NCBI GenBank assembly: GCA_026413225.1
Contig: CM048555.1
Span: 78,747,785 to 78,811,784, forward strand
Direction of reading: 5' to 3'
From: Otis tarda
Lineage: Eukaryota > Chordata > Aves > Otidiformes > Otididae
Length of the DNA: 64,000 nt
Positions 49,522 through 61,881 of the stretch are shown in pieces. The notes under the pieces were generated by a model that saw only the letters and a program-made list of their open reading frames with translations, was not told where the DNA came from and made no database searches. Position numbers and translations under genes: made by a program. How positions within the stretch are numbered: position 1 is the stretch's first letter; every line of letters begins with the position of its first letter.

Positions 49522-50095
49522 CAGGCCAGCAGGTCGAGGGAGGTGATTCTGCCCCTCTACTCTGCTCTCTTGAGACCCCACCTGCAGCACTGCATCCAGT
49601 TTTGGAGCCCCCAATATGAGAAAGACATGGAACAGTTGGAGAGGGTCTAGAGGAGGCAACAAAGATGATAAGAGGGCTGGAGCACCTCTCCTGTGAGGAT
49701 AAGCTGAGAGAGTTGGGGCTGTTCAGCCTGGAGAAGAGAAGGCTCCAGGGAGACCTTAGAGCAGCCTTCCAGTACCTCAAGGGGGCTACAGGAAAGATGG
49801 GGAGAAACTCTTCAGCAGGGCCTGTTGTGACAGGACCAGGGGTAATGGTTTCAAAATAGAGGGAAGTAGATTTAGATTAGATATTAGGAAAAAAAATTTT
49901 ACACTGAGGGTGGTGGAACACTGTCCCAGGTTGCCCAGAGAGGTTGTGGATGCCCCATCCCTGGAAACATTCAAGGCCAGGTTGGACGGGGCTCTGAGCA
50001 ACCTGATCTGGTTGGAGATGTCCCTGCTCCTTGCCAGGGGGGTTGGACTGGATGGGCTTTAAAAGGTCCCTTCCAACCTTAACTATTCTATGATT
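49522..50095 (+). mobile_element. CR1 LINE, 5'-truncated
   Basis: It starts at 'ggccagcaggtcgagggagg' and runs to 'tattctatgatt'. The frame at 49665-49859 reads [20 protein letters not shown] then shifts. The AAAGATGATAAGAGGGC and 'aacctgatctggttgg' blocks place it with the AACCAGATCAGG subfamily. One tail unit is followed directly by a (CAAA)n run. Confidence 0.96.
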
Positions 50096-50097
50096 TG

Positions 50098-50122
50098 AAA
50101 AAAACAAACAAACAAACAAACA
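50098..50122 (+). repeat. (CAAA)n microsatellite after a CR1 tail
   Basis: Five CAAA units directly follow the CR1 3' end at 50095. Confidence 0.85.
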
Positions 50123-52019
50123 GAAAATCAGTATCATAACCTTAAATCTACCAGAAATCTACCATTACTAAAACTGAAAGGATATGATGAACACATACAC
50201 ACAAAATAAATAATTTATAACTATAGATACCATTTAAATCAGTATAAGAAATGTTAGAAATATAATATATTCATCCTGCATATACAGTTTATTAAAATAA
50301 GAAACATTTAAATGCCAGTTGCCTGCATTTTAATTACAATTTCCATTCAAAAGTTCAACAGAAATATCAGTCTATCAAATAACATTATTCAGCACTCTTT
50401 AAATGTGAATTATTTTAAAAATAAGCAAAAGAATTTAAAGAGCTCATAAGCAGACAGCCAAGGTGAAAGGCCACAAAGGAAATTTAGAAGATAACTACGT
50501 TGCGTTAGTTTGTCAAGTTTGTCTTCTGCATGAAAAATACGTCTCACTGATATGAATTTCAATGGCAGTATTTTCCATAGCTATAATCTTTAGAATATTT
50601 TTTTTTTACAGTGATAGACAAAAACTAATGTTTAAATATGAATAGTGTGAAGCTTTTTGGCTTTATTTTTATTAGGAATGTAAATGACTGATTGTATTTA
50701 AACGTAAATCAACTAGTTTTAAAGGTCACTGTTCAAGAAGAATGATTTGCCTCTTAGAAAAGTAACTGATAAGGAGAAAAATAGAACAAACTTCAACTTT
50801 TTTTTTTTTATGACAACTCTTTAACATGAATGAGAAATAAGACAAGGAAACCACAGAACTGGAGATACATGATGTCCTTCCATTGGTGATTTGCATTTAG
50901 AAACTGTGGAAGAGACTTTTGGAAAGAGCATTTGTGATGAGAACAGGCACAGATATTTAAAAATACAGTTTAAGGGGAAAAAATCCTGCATTGTCAAGAA
51001 AATAATCTGTACGAACTTGACAGGTCTTTCCCCACTCTAATTGCTGGGATTTCAGGACTTGCAGATCATACGTTCCCCCACAGCAAAACAGAGTAAGAAG
51101 TGTTTAGGACATAGCTCCACTGCCTAAAACGTCAGCAATAAAATATCAGAAAAGAGATTATCTCCTTTCAAATTTAAATCGTGTCTGCCAGCAGCGTGTG
51201 CTTCTGGCACACAGATTCACTTGTAGCATTCTTGTGCCCTTTTAAACTATCTAATAATGAAAAACAAAAGCACATAGATATCCATCCGTACTTACTCACC
51301 TTTTCACACAAACATGCCTACTGCCACCGTGTTCCATATCAAATATGGAAAAACTCTTCCATGGTTTTAACAGCACTACTAATCAAAACAAATAGAAATT
51401 AAAAAGCTTTATCCACTGTGTACACTCCATAGAGAAATATATGTAGAGAAATAAATATATACAGTGAACTAATAATGATGCTATAACCATTTCCAGATAG
51501 GCAAGACTTCTTTATTATTCTTTAACTACCTAAGAATACCTCTACTAAATTAAACTTTCAGATTTTCAAGTAAAAGAATTGCGTTCGTGATTTATTTACA
51601 CTATTTCCAAACATTACTCTACAATCCAAACTAGTGTTTTAGGCTATTTTCAACCTTTATCTTCCTCAAAAAAAAAAAAAAAAGGAAGAAATGTTTTACA
51701 ACACTATAAACATAGTTTTAAAGCAGTCTCTTGAAGCCATTCTGGATTTAAATAAGTTGAAGTGTAACAGAACTTCTTGGAAAATATAGTTGAGATAAAG
51801 ATGAGCAATAAATTCAAAGTAAGTGGTTAAGCATCTTTCTCATATATGGTAGCTCCAAAGCAAAGGTGGAACTAAATATCTCACTGCTGGCCTTATAAAT
51901 CTGAGCTTGGCCACTTGGCATGACATTAGTTCTTTGCCCCGTGTTGATTGTGGTTGGTTTGCATCGTTGTTTCGGAGAGTAAGGAGAAGACAGATTTTTA
52001 ACAGGAATGATTCAGTGAG
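50123..52019. other. Unique AT-rich DNA, no gene recognised
   Basis: A/T runs at 50598-50610, 50797-50809 and 51667-51684. No repeat family or credible open frame is seen. Confidence 0.5.
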
Positions 52020-52146
52020 TTCAAGGCCAGGTTGGACGGGGCTCTGAGCAACCTTATCTGCTTGGAGATGTCCCTGCTCCTTACAGGGAGGATTTGAAGA
52101 TCCTTTGAAGGTCCCTTCCCTCCCTAACCATTCTGTGATTCTATGA
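52020..52146 (+). mobile_element. CR1 LINE, 127-bp 3' fragment
   Basis: It runs from 'ttcaaggccaggttggacgg' through the 3' UTR to 'ctgtgattctatgaa'. The usual 'ggggttggactggatggg' is corrupted to 'gaggatttgaagatc' at 52087-52102. Confidence 0.93.
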
Positions 52147-54266
52147 ATTCCTAAAGCAGAATCTGGGGGAAGGAGAAAGAGAACTATCAATCTACCTTCC
52201 AATTGTAAGAGGTTCAATAACTCCAAAGGCTAAGGCAGAAATATCCACATGTCCCAAAATGCTGGGCGTGGGGAAAATGTCCTTTGGGGAGATTTTTCAC
52301 AGGTCAGTAGATTCAGTTAGGGTATAAGTAATATTATTGGATCTGAAAACTGAGCTCCATGTGAGGTACAAATGTAACCTCTAACTTTGCTTCAAAGAAA
52401 GATTCTCCTACCAACTCTAAGCCTATTTAAGCTCTTTCACTTACTGGAATAAGGACGGTAATCTTGGCATCTCTTACAAAGCAAAAAGGTACATATGATT
52501 TCTCCAAATCCTCACCTCCATCTTCCATATCTCCCTATTTAATAACATCAGTCTCAAAGTTATGTTTCTACACAGAAGAAATGACAAATCCATGTAAACA
52601 CACAAATGTTTCAAGAGAGTACGTACATCTGGCCCACGTTCTTCTGCAGTGCCAGGCTGCATTCCAGAGCACCTAAACCCAGCATGCAACAACCATGTAC
52701 CGAGCAGCAATATAAACCATGGAAATTCTTCCCAACATGTCCAGAGAGGATGGTGGAGCAGGAGGATAACAATGGAAACACCTGCTCTTTCCTGCTTTTC
52801 TCTGATCTCAAAAGGTGTAACTCCATACAAAGGATCTTAACATTGCTGGTGCTGCCTCACCTCCATAAAGACCAAAACCAATTAATATCAGTTATTCTTT
52901 TACTTTTCATTTTTATCTTTGTGAGATCAAAGCTACTGGATTTTTTTTTTTCAATTTACTTTACCTTTTTAAAAATATTTGTACAGCTATTTCAGACACT
53001 CAGAGGTCAAGAAGTCGCAGGATTGAAACTAAATTCAATCCCAAAATTTCCATTTCTGAAACTCTGGAATAATACAGGAATAATCAAAACTAAAGGAGTG
53101 ATGACTAATTATTCCTTAATATATGAAAATCACTGGGCATCTATAAACTCCATATTCTACAGAACTGCCCATCTTTTCAATAAACAGTCCAAATGAAGAA
53201 AGAGAAAGCTGTCAGAGGAGAAATCGGTTAAAATGCCTGACAGAAAACCAAGGCTTTTCATTTTAATACTGACAATTACAGAAATGAAATAATGCTGGCA
53301 ATGGTATGATAATAATTATACACAGAAAAGGAGCAGATTAAAGGGGAACAAAATAATTTTAACAATTCTTAGAAAAGCTGCCTCATGAAAATATATACTT
53401 TCAATTCTTTTTAATGTTTTGGCAGGAAATGGTAATTTTTTTTTAATATATGTGATTATGGTCTATTTCATTTAGAAAAATCTATTTGTGACATAACTTA
53501 CAGATTTCTAATCTACATTTTCCAAAACCATTGGCTTCACATCCACAGTAAAACAGTGAAATCTTACACAACTAAAATAACCTAAAAGTTAAGAAAACTG
53601 CTACAGCCCCAAACTTAATCTCAATTAAAAAAAAAAACATTTGAAGGCATTTACTTTTCCTGAAGCAGAACCACCTTGATGTGTTGTTTAGAAATCTAAA
53701 TAGAGCTCTAATTTTATTCCTGTTGATAGTTCAAATTTATTACACACTGACATCTCAGCAAGAACCAGTCCAGCAGGGCCTGTTTGCACATGGTAGTGCT
53801 GCCAGAGCAACATCATGGTGCAGGAGCTCCCTTCTCTTCTCTTCTCTTTCAACGTTTCATCCCATCCCAGCTCTTTCACCATATTTCTTTACGCCATGAA
53901 GCTGGGCTACTCCAACATCCCCATTTTCTGCATCTGTGTAAGGGAAGCGCCAAAAAAACCTTATGCTATTTTGCAGGTGCTAGCGGGAAGAGGTCTACTG
54001 AGGGGAAATCTTGATTTCCTGCTCTTGCACCCACGCTACTGCTACGGGTGCCCTGACAACGCTCACCACCCTCTCAACCAGACCTCTCACCATTGAGTTG
54101 CTCCTCATCGAGTAGAAACACCGGTGTGAGCTTCTTATACATCTCTGATGTGTGTTCATGTTGGCATGGGTTTACTGAAAAGGGAAACCAAAGGTCTTTT
54201 CTTTTATCTCCTGCTCCCACTTCCTGGGCACAGCCTCAAGATCGCTTTCATCCTCAAGGCTGCATT
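52147..54266. other. Unique DNA, including a less AT-rich block at 53.74-54.26 kb
   Basis: The 196-codon plus frame at 52606-53196 crosses T-rich DNA, has poly-Phe/Ile/Leu stretches and shows no recognisable domain, so it is judged to be chance. The block at 53740-54260 is GC-richer and open in several frames without a recognised product. It continues for about 100 bp beyond the CR1 at 54267-54688 (54689-54790). Confidence 0.45.
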
Positions 54267-54688
54267 ACCTCTCCTATGAGGCCAGGCTGAGAGAGTTGGG
54301 GCTGTTCAGCCTGGAGAAGAGGAGGCTCCGGGGAGACCTGATAGCGGTCTTCCAATACCTCAAGGGGGCCTACAGGAAAGATGGGGAGAAACTGTTCAGT
54401 AGGGCCTGTTGTGATAGGACAAGGGGTAATGGGTTTAAATTAGAAGGAGGTAGGTTTAGATTAGATATTAGAAAAAAATTTTTTACAATGAGAGTTGTAG
54501 AGCACTGGAACAGGTTGCCCAGAGAGGTGGTGGATGCCCCATCCCTGGAAACGTTCAAGGCCAGGCTGGATGAGGCTCTGAGCAACCTGATCTAGTCAGG
54601 GATGTCCCGGCTCTTGCAGGGGGGTTGGACTAGATGACCTTTGAAGGTCCCTTCCAACTCTAACCATTCTATGATTCTATGATTCTAT
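54267..54688 (+). mobile_element. CR1 LINE, young subfamily copy
   Basis: It is truncated at 'cctctcctatgaggccagg' and carries an uninterrupted 99-codon ORF2 end (54296-54595; [20 protein letters not shown] ... [21 protein letters not shown]) and three tail units. It has the 'ctgatctagtcaggg' and 'ggactagatgacc' markers. Over about 415 bp it differs from the copy at 57.7 kb at eight positions by eye. The antisense frame at 54370-54585 is a shadow. Confidence 0.97.
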
Positions 54689-54939
54689 GTCCTGAGCCGC
54701 TCCCATCGCACGCACCATGGACATCTGCACATCAACTACAAGCGGTGCCTGAATTACAGCAGCAAAATACAGTGACTACATAGCTGAAACTGCACATTGC
54801 AACTTCCAACTTTTTAATTTACACTTTCTGGCAAGCGCAAATTAACAACCTGTTACTAACCTGAGGCAAAACTAAGCTGGAAAGAGGGAAAGAAAAACCC
54901 AATGATTTTTTTTTTTTTTTTAATAAAAAAATGGAGAAT

Positions 54940-55644
54940 GGATCAATAGCAGCCCTGAGGAGAGGGACTTGGGAGTGATGGTAGATGAGAAGCTCAACAT
55001 GAGCAGGCACCCTTGTGACCCAGAAGGCCAACGGCATCCTGGGCTGCATCGAGAGGAGTGGGGCCAGCAGGTCGAGGGAGGTGATTCTGCCCCTCTACTC
55101 TGCCCTGGTGAGACCCCACCTGGAGTACTGTGTCCAGTTTTGGAGCCCCCAACACAAGAAGGACACGGACCAGTTGGAGAGGGTCCAGAGGAGGCCACAA
55201 AGATGATCAGAGGGCTGGAGCACCTCTCCTGTGAGGATAAGCTGAGAGAGTTGGGGCTGTTGAGCCTGGAGAAGAGAAGGCTCCGGGGAGACCTTAGAGC
55301 AGCCTTCCAGTACCTCAAGGGGGCCTGCAGGAAAGATGGGGAGAGGCTGTTCAGTAGGGCCTGTTGTGACAGGACCAGGGGTAATGGTTTCAAAATAGAG
55401 GGAGGTAGATTTAGATTAGATATTAGGAAAAAATTTTTTACAATGAGGGTTGTAGAACACTGTCCCAGGTTGCCCAGAGAGGCGGTGGATGCCCCATCCC
55501 TGGAAACGTTCAAGTCCAGGTTGGCCAGGGCTGTGAGCAACCTGATCTGGTTGGAGATGTCCCTGCTCCTTGCAGGGGGGTTGGACTGGATGGGCTTTGA
55601 AGGTCCCTTCCCACCCAAACCATTCTGTGATTCTATGATTCTAA
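54940..55644 (+). mobile_element. CR1 LINE, longest plus-strand copy
   Basis: It begins near 'gatcaatagcagccctgagg' and shows the ORF2 end from an earlier point than its neighbours. A frame change at about 55010 leads into [20 protein letters not shown] (55081-55140), and the frame is broken again near 55195. The later part ([20 protein letters not shown], then [16 protein letters not shown]) continues in the frame spanning 54969-55787. The tail is 'tgtgattctatgattcta'. It belongs to the AACCTGATCTGG subfamily, and only about 250 bp separate it from the young copy upstream in the same orientation. Confidence 0.96.
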
Positions 55645-57699
55645 ATTCCAAATTAAAATATTTGAATACCTCCAATAAATTTTTTTTCTCCAGTAATAGG
55701 CCCATAATAGGCCCAGGATTTTCCTTTGCCAGTCTCACATTTCTGATTCGCCGTGAAAGGAAACAAGAAATCCCTCCCTGTCTCTAAGAGCAACTGTCTT
55801 TTTATTCCAGCTTTGCCTTTGCAGACCCCAGATCAGATTGCCGAACCACTTAAGACTTCATGTCACATAAAGAAGTTCACCGTACAGATGGGAAATTCAG
55901 CATTTAGGCAACTCAGGAGCTCTTTTCAACCCAATAAAAATTTATTTTATAGAGAAAGAAGTTCACAAAAATATTATACCAATTGCCTCTGTAGTTTTTT
56001 TGCCATTTGCTTATTTTTTTTTTGTAAATCATGAGCACACTATGCTGACCTTAAAAGTATTTGAGAATAGTTTTTAATACTACAATTTCACCACGGAGGA
56101 GCTTGACTGTATTTATGTCACCTTGTAAATGGAAAATTAACTCTCCTAAGTGTGCTAATTCATATAATGGTTCTAAATTCTAATTTTTTTTTTAAGGCAA
56201 ATTTAGACTGTAGAGATATTTTCAGCCCCATTTAAGCTAACATTTAAATTCTACTACCTTTTCTTAAGTTCTGCAATGATTCTAAGTTCCTTCAGTCTCT
56301 GAGAGCATCACACAAGCATATCCTGCATGAAATCTTTCACAAAATTATACCTACAGCATGTCAGACTTGTGGGGTGGGGATGGAGGGTTTGAATAGCAAA
56401 TATTAGTTGAATATGTTCTACCTGATGACTTTCTGTGCCAATTTACAAGTATAACTTAAAGTTCCTTCAAAAGGATGTATGAGGGTAAAAGTTAATATAT
56501 CTGATGATGTATTCATACTTTTCCTCAGCTTTCTACTAAGACTACGAATGCAGAAACAAACAACAACCGAGGTAAATTATTGAAATTATTGGCTACTCTT
56601 TACACACATCTCCATTCAAATTCTGACTTAAATCTGACTTCAACTTTAATCTATGCAGAAATCATGCTTAGCCTTGCAGGTAATTTCAAGAAAACTATTA
56701 AGTAATGAAATTTTCACTTGTTCCAAGGTATCAATGTAGAATATATGAATCTAATATTTGACCCCCTCAAAAACAATAACTAAAAAAATCAATGAAAATA
56801 TCTTTACTGCTACCAAAAAAAAAGAAAAAAACCAGAAGCGTTATTTAAGAATATCTGCACATCAAATTTTAATGTGGAGCAACTGGCAAAGGCTTACGTC
56901 AACATTCAGGTGACCGATTTAAATGCTTTCCTGCTTTACCTTCCTTTTCCCGTGACTAATGAGCAGTGATCAAATCAAAGGCTTTAACTACCTGCTATGA
57001 GTCTGTTCCAGCACAAATGTCTTCCTGCCATAATCGATTTATCTACCTGCCTCAAGAGAATCAGTGTAGATGTTGGTATGATTTCTCAGGTAGAAGAAAA
57101 TTTTTCAACCTCTGCAGGCTGGTGATCTATTACTTGAAATAAAATATTTTCCGAAGCACCTTATATTTTCTACAGAAGAAAGAATAAAAAAAAAAAAAAG
57201 AAAGAAAAAGCAGGTAAAGTAATAAAAACTGCAAACACCACAAAGATAAACAGACAACAGTGAAAATAGTTCAGCCACAAAATCTGAGTTTTTTGGTAAA
57301 TTGGGATGGTCCAAGAAATCTGCTGCAATATAAAAAAAAATGCAAAAGCGTAAAGCAAGAAAGAAAAAAGAATTGATACTTCTGAAGAGAGTTGAAATAG
57401 TGTGAAAAGGAATGACTAGAAGGTTTTAAAGGTCAGATGGAAAGCAGTAGAACTGCCATACTGCATTCAATCCTGATACTCAGATTTTAGAGCAGTTACC
57501 AATTAACTAGAGAGGTAAAGAAAGAAGTCATGCGGCTTCTATACCTTGTGTCTGAATAACCATATCCACAGTCAAAAATGAAATTATTATCTCTCTGTCC
57601 TGATACACAGGTATTCTTTTTGGATTTCTTTTTATGTCTTCCAATCCAAGCTACATCTAAATCTTACAGATATTACACCTTTACAACTTTGATTCATTT
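55645..57699. other. Unique AT-rich DNA, no gene recognised
   Basis: A-runs at 56813-56829 and 57186-57205. Open frames are short. Nothing else is recognised. Confidence 0.5.
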
Positions 57700-58264
57700 A
57701 GGGAGGTGATTCTGCCCCTCTACTCTGCCCTGGTGAGACCCCACCTGGAGTACTGCGTCCAGTTCTGGAGTCCCCAACACAAGAAGGACATGGACAAGTT
57801 GGAAAGGGTCCAGAGGAGGGCCACCAAGATGATCAGAGGGCTGGAGCACCTCTCCTATGAGGACAGGCTGAGAGAGTTGGGGCTGTTCAGCCTGGAGAAG
57901 AGGAGGCTCCGGGGAGACCTGGTAGCGGTCTTCCAATACCTCAAGGGGGCCTACAGGAAAGATGGGGAGAAACTGTTCAGTAGGGCCTGTTGTGATAAGA
58001 CAAGGGGTAATGGGTTTAAATTAGAAGGAGGTAGGTTTAGATTAGATATTAGAAAAAAATTTTTTACAATGAGAGTTGTAGAGCACTGGAACAGGTTGCC
58101 CAGAGAGGTGGTGGATGCCCCATCCCTGGAAGTGTTCAAGGCCAGGCTGGATGAGGCTCTGAGCAGCCTGATCTAGTCAGGGATGTCCCTGCTCTTGCGG
58201 GGGGGTTGGACTAGATGACCTTTGAAGGTCCCTTCCAACTCTAACCATTCTATGATTCTATGAT
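57700..58264 (+). mobile_element. CR1 LINE, young subfamily, longest intact ORF2 end
   Basis: The plus frame at 57706-58176 is open for 156 codons: [20 protein letters not shown], then [20 protein letters not shown], then [20 protein letters not shown], ending in [20 protein letters not shown] before the stop. This is the C-terminal portion of the CR1 endonuclease/reverse transcriptase ORF2 that follows the RT catalytic core, so the fragment cannot work alone. The truncation falls at 'agggaggtgattctgcccc'. Two to three tail units follow. The low divergence from 54267-54688 makes it one of the most recent insertions here. Confidence 0.97.
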
Positions 58265-60396
58265 ATACCTGAAGCTAAGCTTTCTCCCCTCCTCTTCTTC
58301 ATATTATCATCCTGCATCTCACTTTCTGTGCTTTCTGTTAACAGCAATCTTATTCCATCACACGCACTCAGGAAGCTATTTCAAAGAAGCTTTATGGGTT
58401 TGGTTTTTTTTTGTAAAGTCAGTGCTTTCTCAAACTTCTTCCACTAACTAAATCACCTTTCTGCATCACACTGCTCACCTTCCCTTTTAAAGCTTTTCAA
58501 AACTTTACCTACTGGGCTGGAGTTTAACGAGCCTTTCCTTCCACAGCCGTGGTGGTTTCAGAAGCGTCCACCTGTTCCTCACCACTTCTTCCTATCCTGG
58601 TGCTCTGCTCTGAGTTCTGCTCATACAAGTCAAGTACTTGCTCAGGTGCATAATGAACCAGATGAAACCAAGAAAAAAAAAATCCAGGTTTAAAATAAGC
58701 TTTTTTTTAAAAAAAAAAAAAAAAAGTTAATTTAGCAGAGATCAGCTGTGCACAAATATTACAGCATCGCCCAGGAGGTAGGTGGTGCAAAATGAGAATA
58801 ATCAACGGCAGGCGCTGAAGTTCGCCTTAGAGCTAAAGATTTACTGAAAATAGGCCTTCTGCAACAGGAAGTTGACTTCAGCTATAAACATCCCATAAAC
58901 CAGCCAGCTACATTGGTAAATAGGTAACTTTGCACCTTCTCAAAAGCTGCACGTGACAAAGATCTATCTGTTCATGGCTGTCTTTCAATCCCCTCCTAGT
59001 ACTTTTCTCAACTAGACCATGTAAAGAAACTCAACGGCAGTTGGGTTGGGATGGATTGTTGTCACCAAGCCTTACCTTGCTGATCAATTTTAACTCTGTG
59101 TTTGCGCTCCATCTGTCTAAATCCAGCTGTTGTCTTCCATTTTGAACAGAGGGACTGAGTCTGGTTTTGCTGGGTATTTACATAGCACTTAGCACAAACA
59201 GAATGAGATCTTTGTCCGAGACTCAAAATCAAAGGTACTAAAATATATGAAAACCAGCCTCCCTTTTCCTTTCAAAGAATCATAAAAACCACCACTACCC
59301 ACATGTGTATGAGAACTACAAGGTGAAGTTCTCTTACGTCCCTCTCTTCATTTTCTGAAACAGAAATTAAATCTGGAAGTGCTGGCATTATGGATCAAGT
59401 TCTTGCTATATGGACACTGATATAGGAAGCAAAATAAGTAAATGGACAATAATGAAAAATAGAGAAAAAAATCTTTGCAGGGGTTACTAAATAGATGTTA
59501 TTATTCAACTTAGATTGAACTTAAAAAAAAAAACCCTAGAAATATATGTATATCTCTACGTACAGAACTTTGAATACTTCTACAATTGCTGCGCACTTTA
59601 AGCATACAGATAGAATTCAAGGAAGAATAATTACTGAAAAAATATTTTTGCGTTTATAAGCTAAACTCATTTTTTCTCATCAGACAGAAAACTTGAATCT
59701 GGCATTTTTTTCTTACTGAAAAAAAAAAGTCTGGATATTTTTTTGTACAGTTTTTGCAAACTGCATGTCTTCCCGAACAGGTGGAAATGCTGTTTGGAGA
59801 GCATTTTTCCGCAAATAAAATTTGATTGGTTCAACATGGACCTTCCATGTAATGTTCTTATAATGAGTAAATTAGTAGGTGATATAAAACTCTGAAAGTG
59901 GAAAGGCTGTAATGAAAAGCTTAATACACTTTTTACAGTAATGCTGAAAAAAGTGATGGCATGTTTAAGTCGATTGTGTTTTTATTCACATCCCCAGGCA
60001 ATCCAGCAAAAACTCAATGAGCGGTGTGATTTTATTAAAAATATTTATAATGAACAATTTTCTTCTCCTTTGAAAACAACTGACTTGAAGGAACACTGTA
60101 GCACAGTGACTGCCAACTGACCTCTGGGTACTACAGGCTTTTCAATTCACACAGGAATTCCAATTATTGACTGCAGGTGAAAGAATCACGAACACAGAGA
60201 GAGAAGAGAAAAACCAGTCTTAAGAAGCCAGGAGCACGTGAATTTTAAACAGATGAGAAAAGTACAGCAATTTCGTAGGAGTTGGTGGGAAGCCTGCTAC
60301 ACTTAGAAAGCTGTTCAAGAATCCCTCTGCTGAGCTGAAGAAGAGGACGTGCAGGACACTCATTGACTTTAAAGAAATCTGCAATCATCATAACAA
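58265..60396. other. Unique AT-rich DNA, no gene recognised
   Basis: It contains T8-A17 self-complementary sequence at 58701-58725 and A-runs near 59522 and 59720. No repeat family or credible coding frame is seen. Confidence 0.5.
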
Positions 60397-60886
60397 CAAC
60401 ACAAGAAGGACATGGACCAGTTGGACAGGGTTCAGAGGAGGCCACAAAGATGATGAGATGGCTGGAGCACCTCTCCTGTGAGGACAGGCCGAGAGAGTTG
60501 GGGCTGTTCAGCCTGGAGAAGAGGAGGCTCCGGGGAGACCTTAGAGCAGCCTTCCAGTACCTCAAGGGGGCTACAGGAAAGATAGGGAGAAATTCTTAAG
60601 CAGGGCCTGTAGTGATAGTACGAGAGGTAATGGTTTTAAAATAGAGGGAAGTAGATTCAGACTGGACATAAGGAAGAAATTTTTTACACTGAGGGTGGTG
60701 GAACACTGGCCCAGGTTGCCCAGAGAGGTGGTGGATGCCCCATCCCTGGAAACATTCAAGGCCAGGTTGGACGGGGCTCTGAGCAACCTGATCTGGTTGG
60801 AGATGTCCCTGCTCCTTGCAGGGGGGTTGGACTGGATGGCCTTTGAAGGTCCTTTTCAGCCCAAACCATTCTATGATTCTATGATT
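60397..60886 (+). mobile_element. CR1 LINE, 5'-truncated
   Basis: It starts at 'caacacaagaaggacatgg' and ends at 'attctatgattctatgatta'. The frame is interrupted near 60597 ('cttaagc' in place of 'cttcagc'). The 66-codon frame at 60695-60895 is its 3' part. It is of the AACCTGATCTGG subfamily. Confidence 0.96.
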
Positions 60887-61452
60887 ATGGCTTAGAAACT
60901 GCCTTGGTTACATCCATGTGTACCAGAAGCAGGACAGCGCTTGTGAAAGCGCATTACAAATCGGTAGAGAGAATATACTTGGCTTGCCAGATAAAAAATG
61001 CTTCTTGAGAAGCATAGAGCAAAGGAGTATCAGACAAATATACAAAAGTAACTCAACTTACTTGGTTTTGTTTTAACTCCACAGATTAAAAAAAAATAAA
61101 AATAAAATGGCTGACCTTCTTGAAAACTCAGAAAGATCTATATGGCAGAAAAAAGTAGCATTTAAATATGGGATCTTTCGCTCTCTCTTACATAAAGAGG
61201 TCTGAAGAACAGTGCTTGATCCTTAAAATATCCATCACTCTACATCTGTACTTCTTGAACCAGCAGACATATATAAACACACATGGGTACAGACTGTACA
61301 GTTCCAGTGAGAGAGATACATTGTCAGATATTTAACAGAAAGTCCTCAAAATTCATTCAGCTGGAAAAGTAACAGCCATATCCATACGGTCAGATAACTT
61401 AAATCTGAGATGCTTTTGGTTCTGCACTACCAAGTGCTATAAGTAACCATTT
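60887..61452. other. Unique AT-rich DNA between two CR1 copies
   Basis: An A-run at 61087-61106; otherwise nothing recognised. Confidence 0.5.
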
Positions 61453-61881
61453 AGAATCACAGAATCGTTTGGGTGGGAAGGGACCTTCAAAGCCCATCCA
61501 GTCCAACCCCCCTGCAAACAGGGACATCTCCAACCAGATCAGGTTGCTCAGAGCCCCGGCCAGCCTGGCCTTGAACATTTCCAGGGGTGGGGCATCCACC
61601 ACCTTTCTGGGCAATCTGTGCCAGAGCTTCAACACCCTCAGTGTAAAACATTTTTTTCTAATATCTAATCTGAATCTACCTCCCCTGTTTTAGAACCATT
61701 ACCCCTTGTCCTGTCACAACAGGCCTTGCTAAAGAGTTTCTCCCCATCTTTCTTGTAGGCCCCCTTGAGGTACCGGAAGGCCGCTCTAAGGTCTCCCCAG
61801 AGCCTCCTCTTCTCCAGGCTGAACAGCCCCAACTCTCTCGGCCTGTGCTCACAGGAGAGGTGCTCCAGCCCTCTGATCATC
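61453..61881 (-). mobile_element. CR1 LINE, 5'-truncated
   Basis: The plus strand starts 'agaatcacagaatcgtttgg' and reads back to 'tgctccagccctctgatcat'. The minus frames at 61399-61635 and 61665-61883 are its two frameshifted halves ([20 protein letters not shown] and LKLWHRLPRKVVDAPPLEMF). A 3-bp loss at about 61515 in the 'ctgcaaggagcaggg' block and a shift near 61690 mark decay. Confidence 0.96.

Noticed and set aside
52606..53196. 196-codon open frame on the plus strand
   Set aside because: It crosses T-rich low-complexity DNA (poly-Phe/Ile/Leu), has no recognisable domain or splice context, and overlaps open frames on the other strand.
54920..55738. 272-codon open frame on the minus strand
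   Set aside because: Antisense of a CR1 LINE; CR1 antisense frames are often open and give the recurrent [14 protein letters not shown] peptide.
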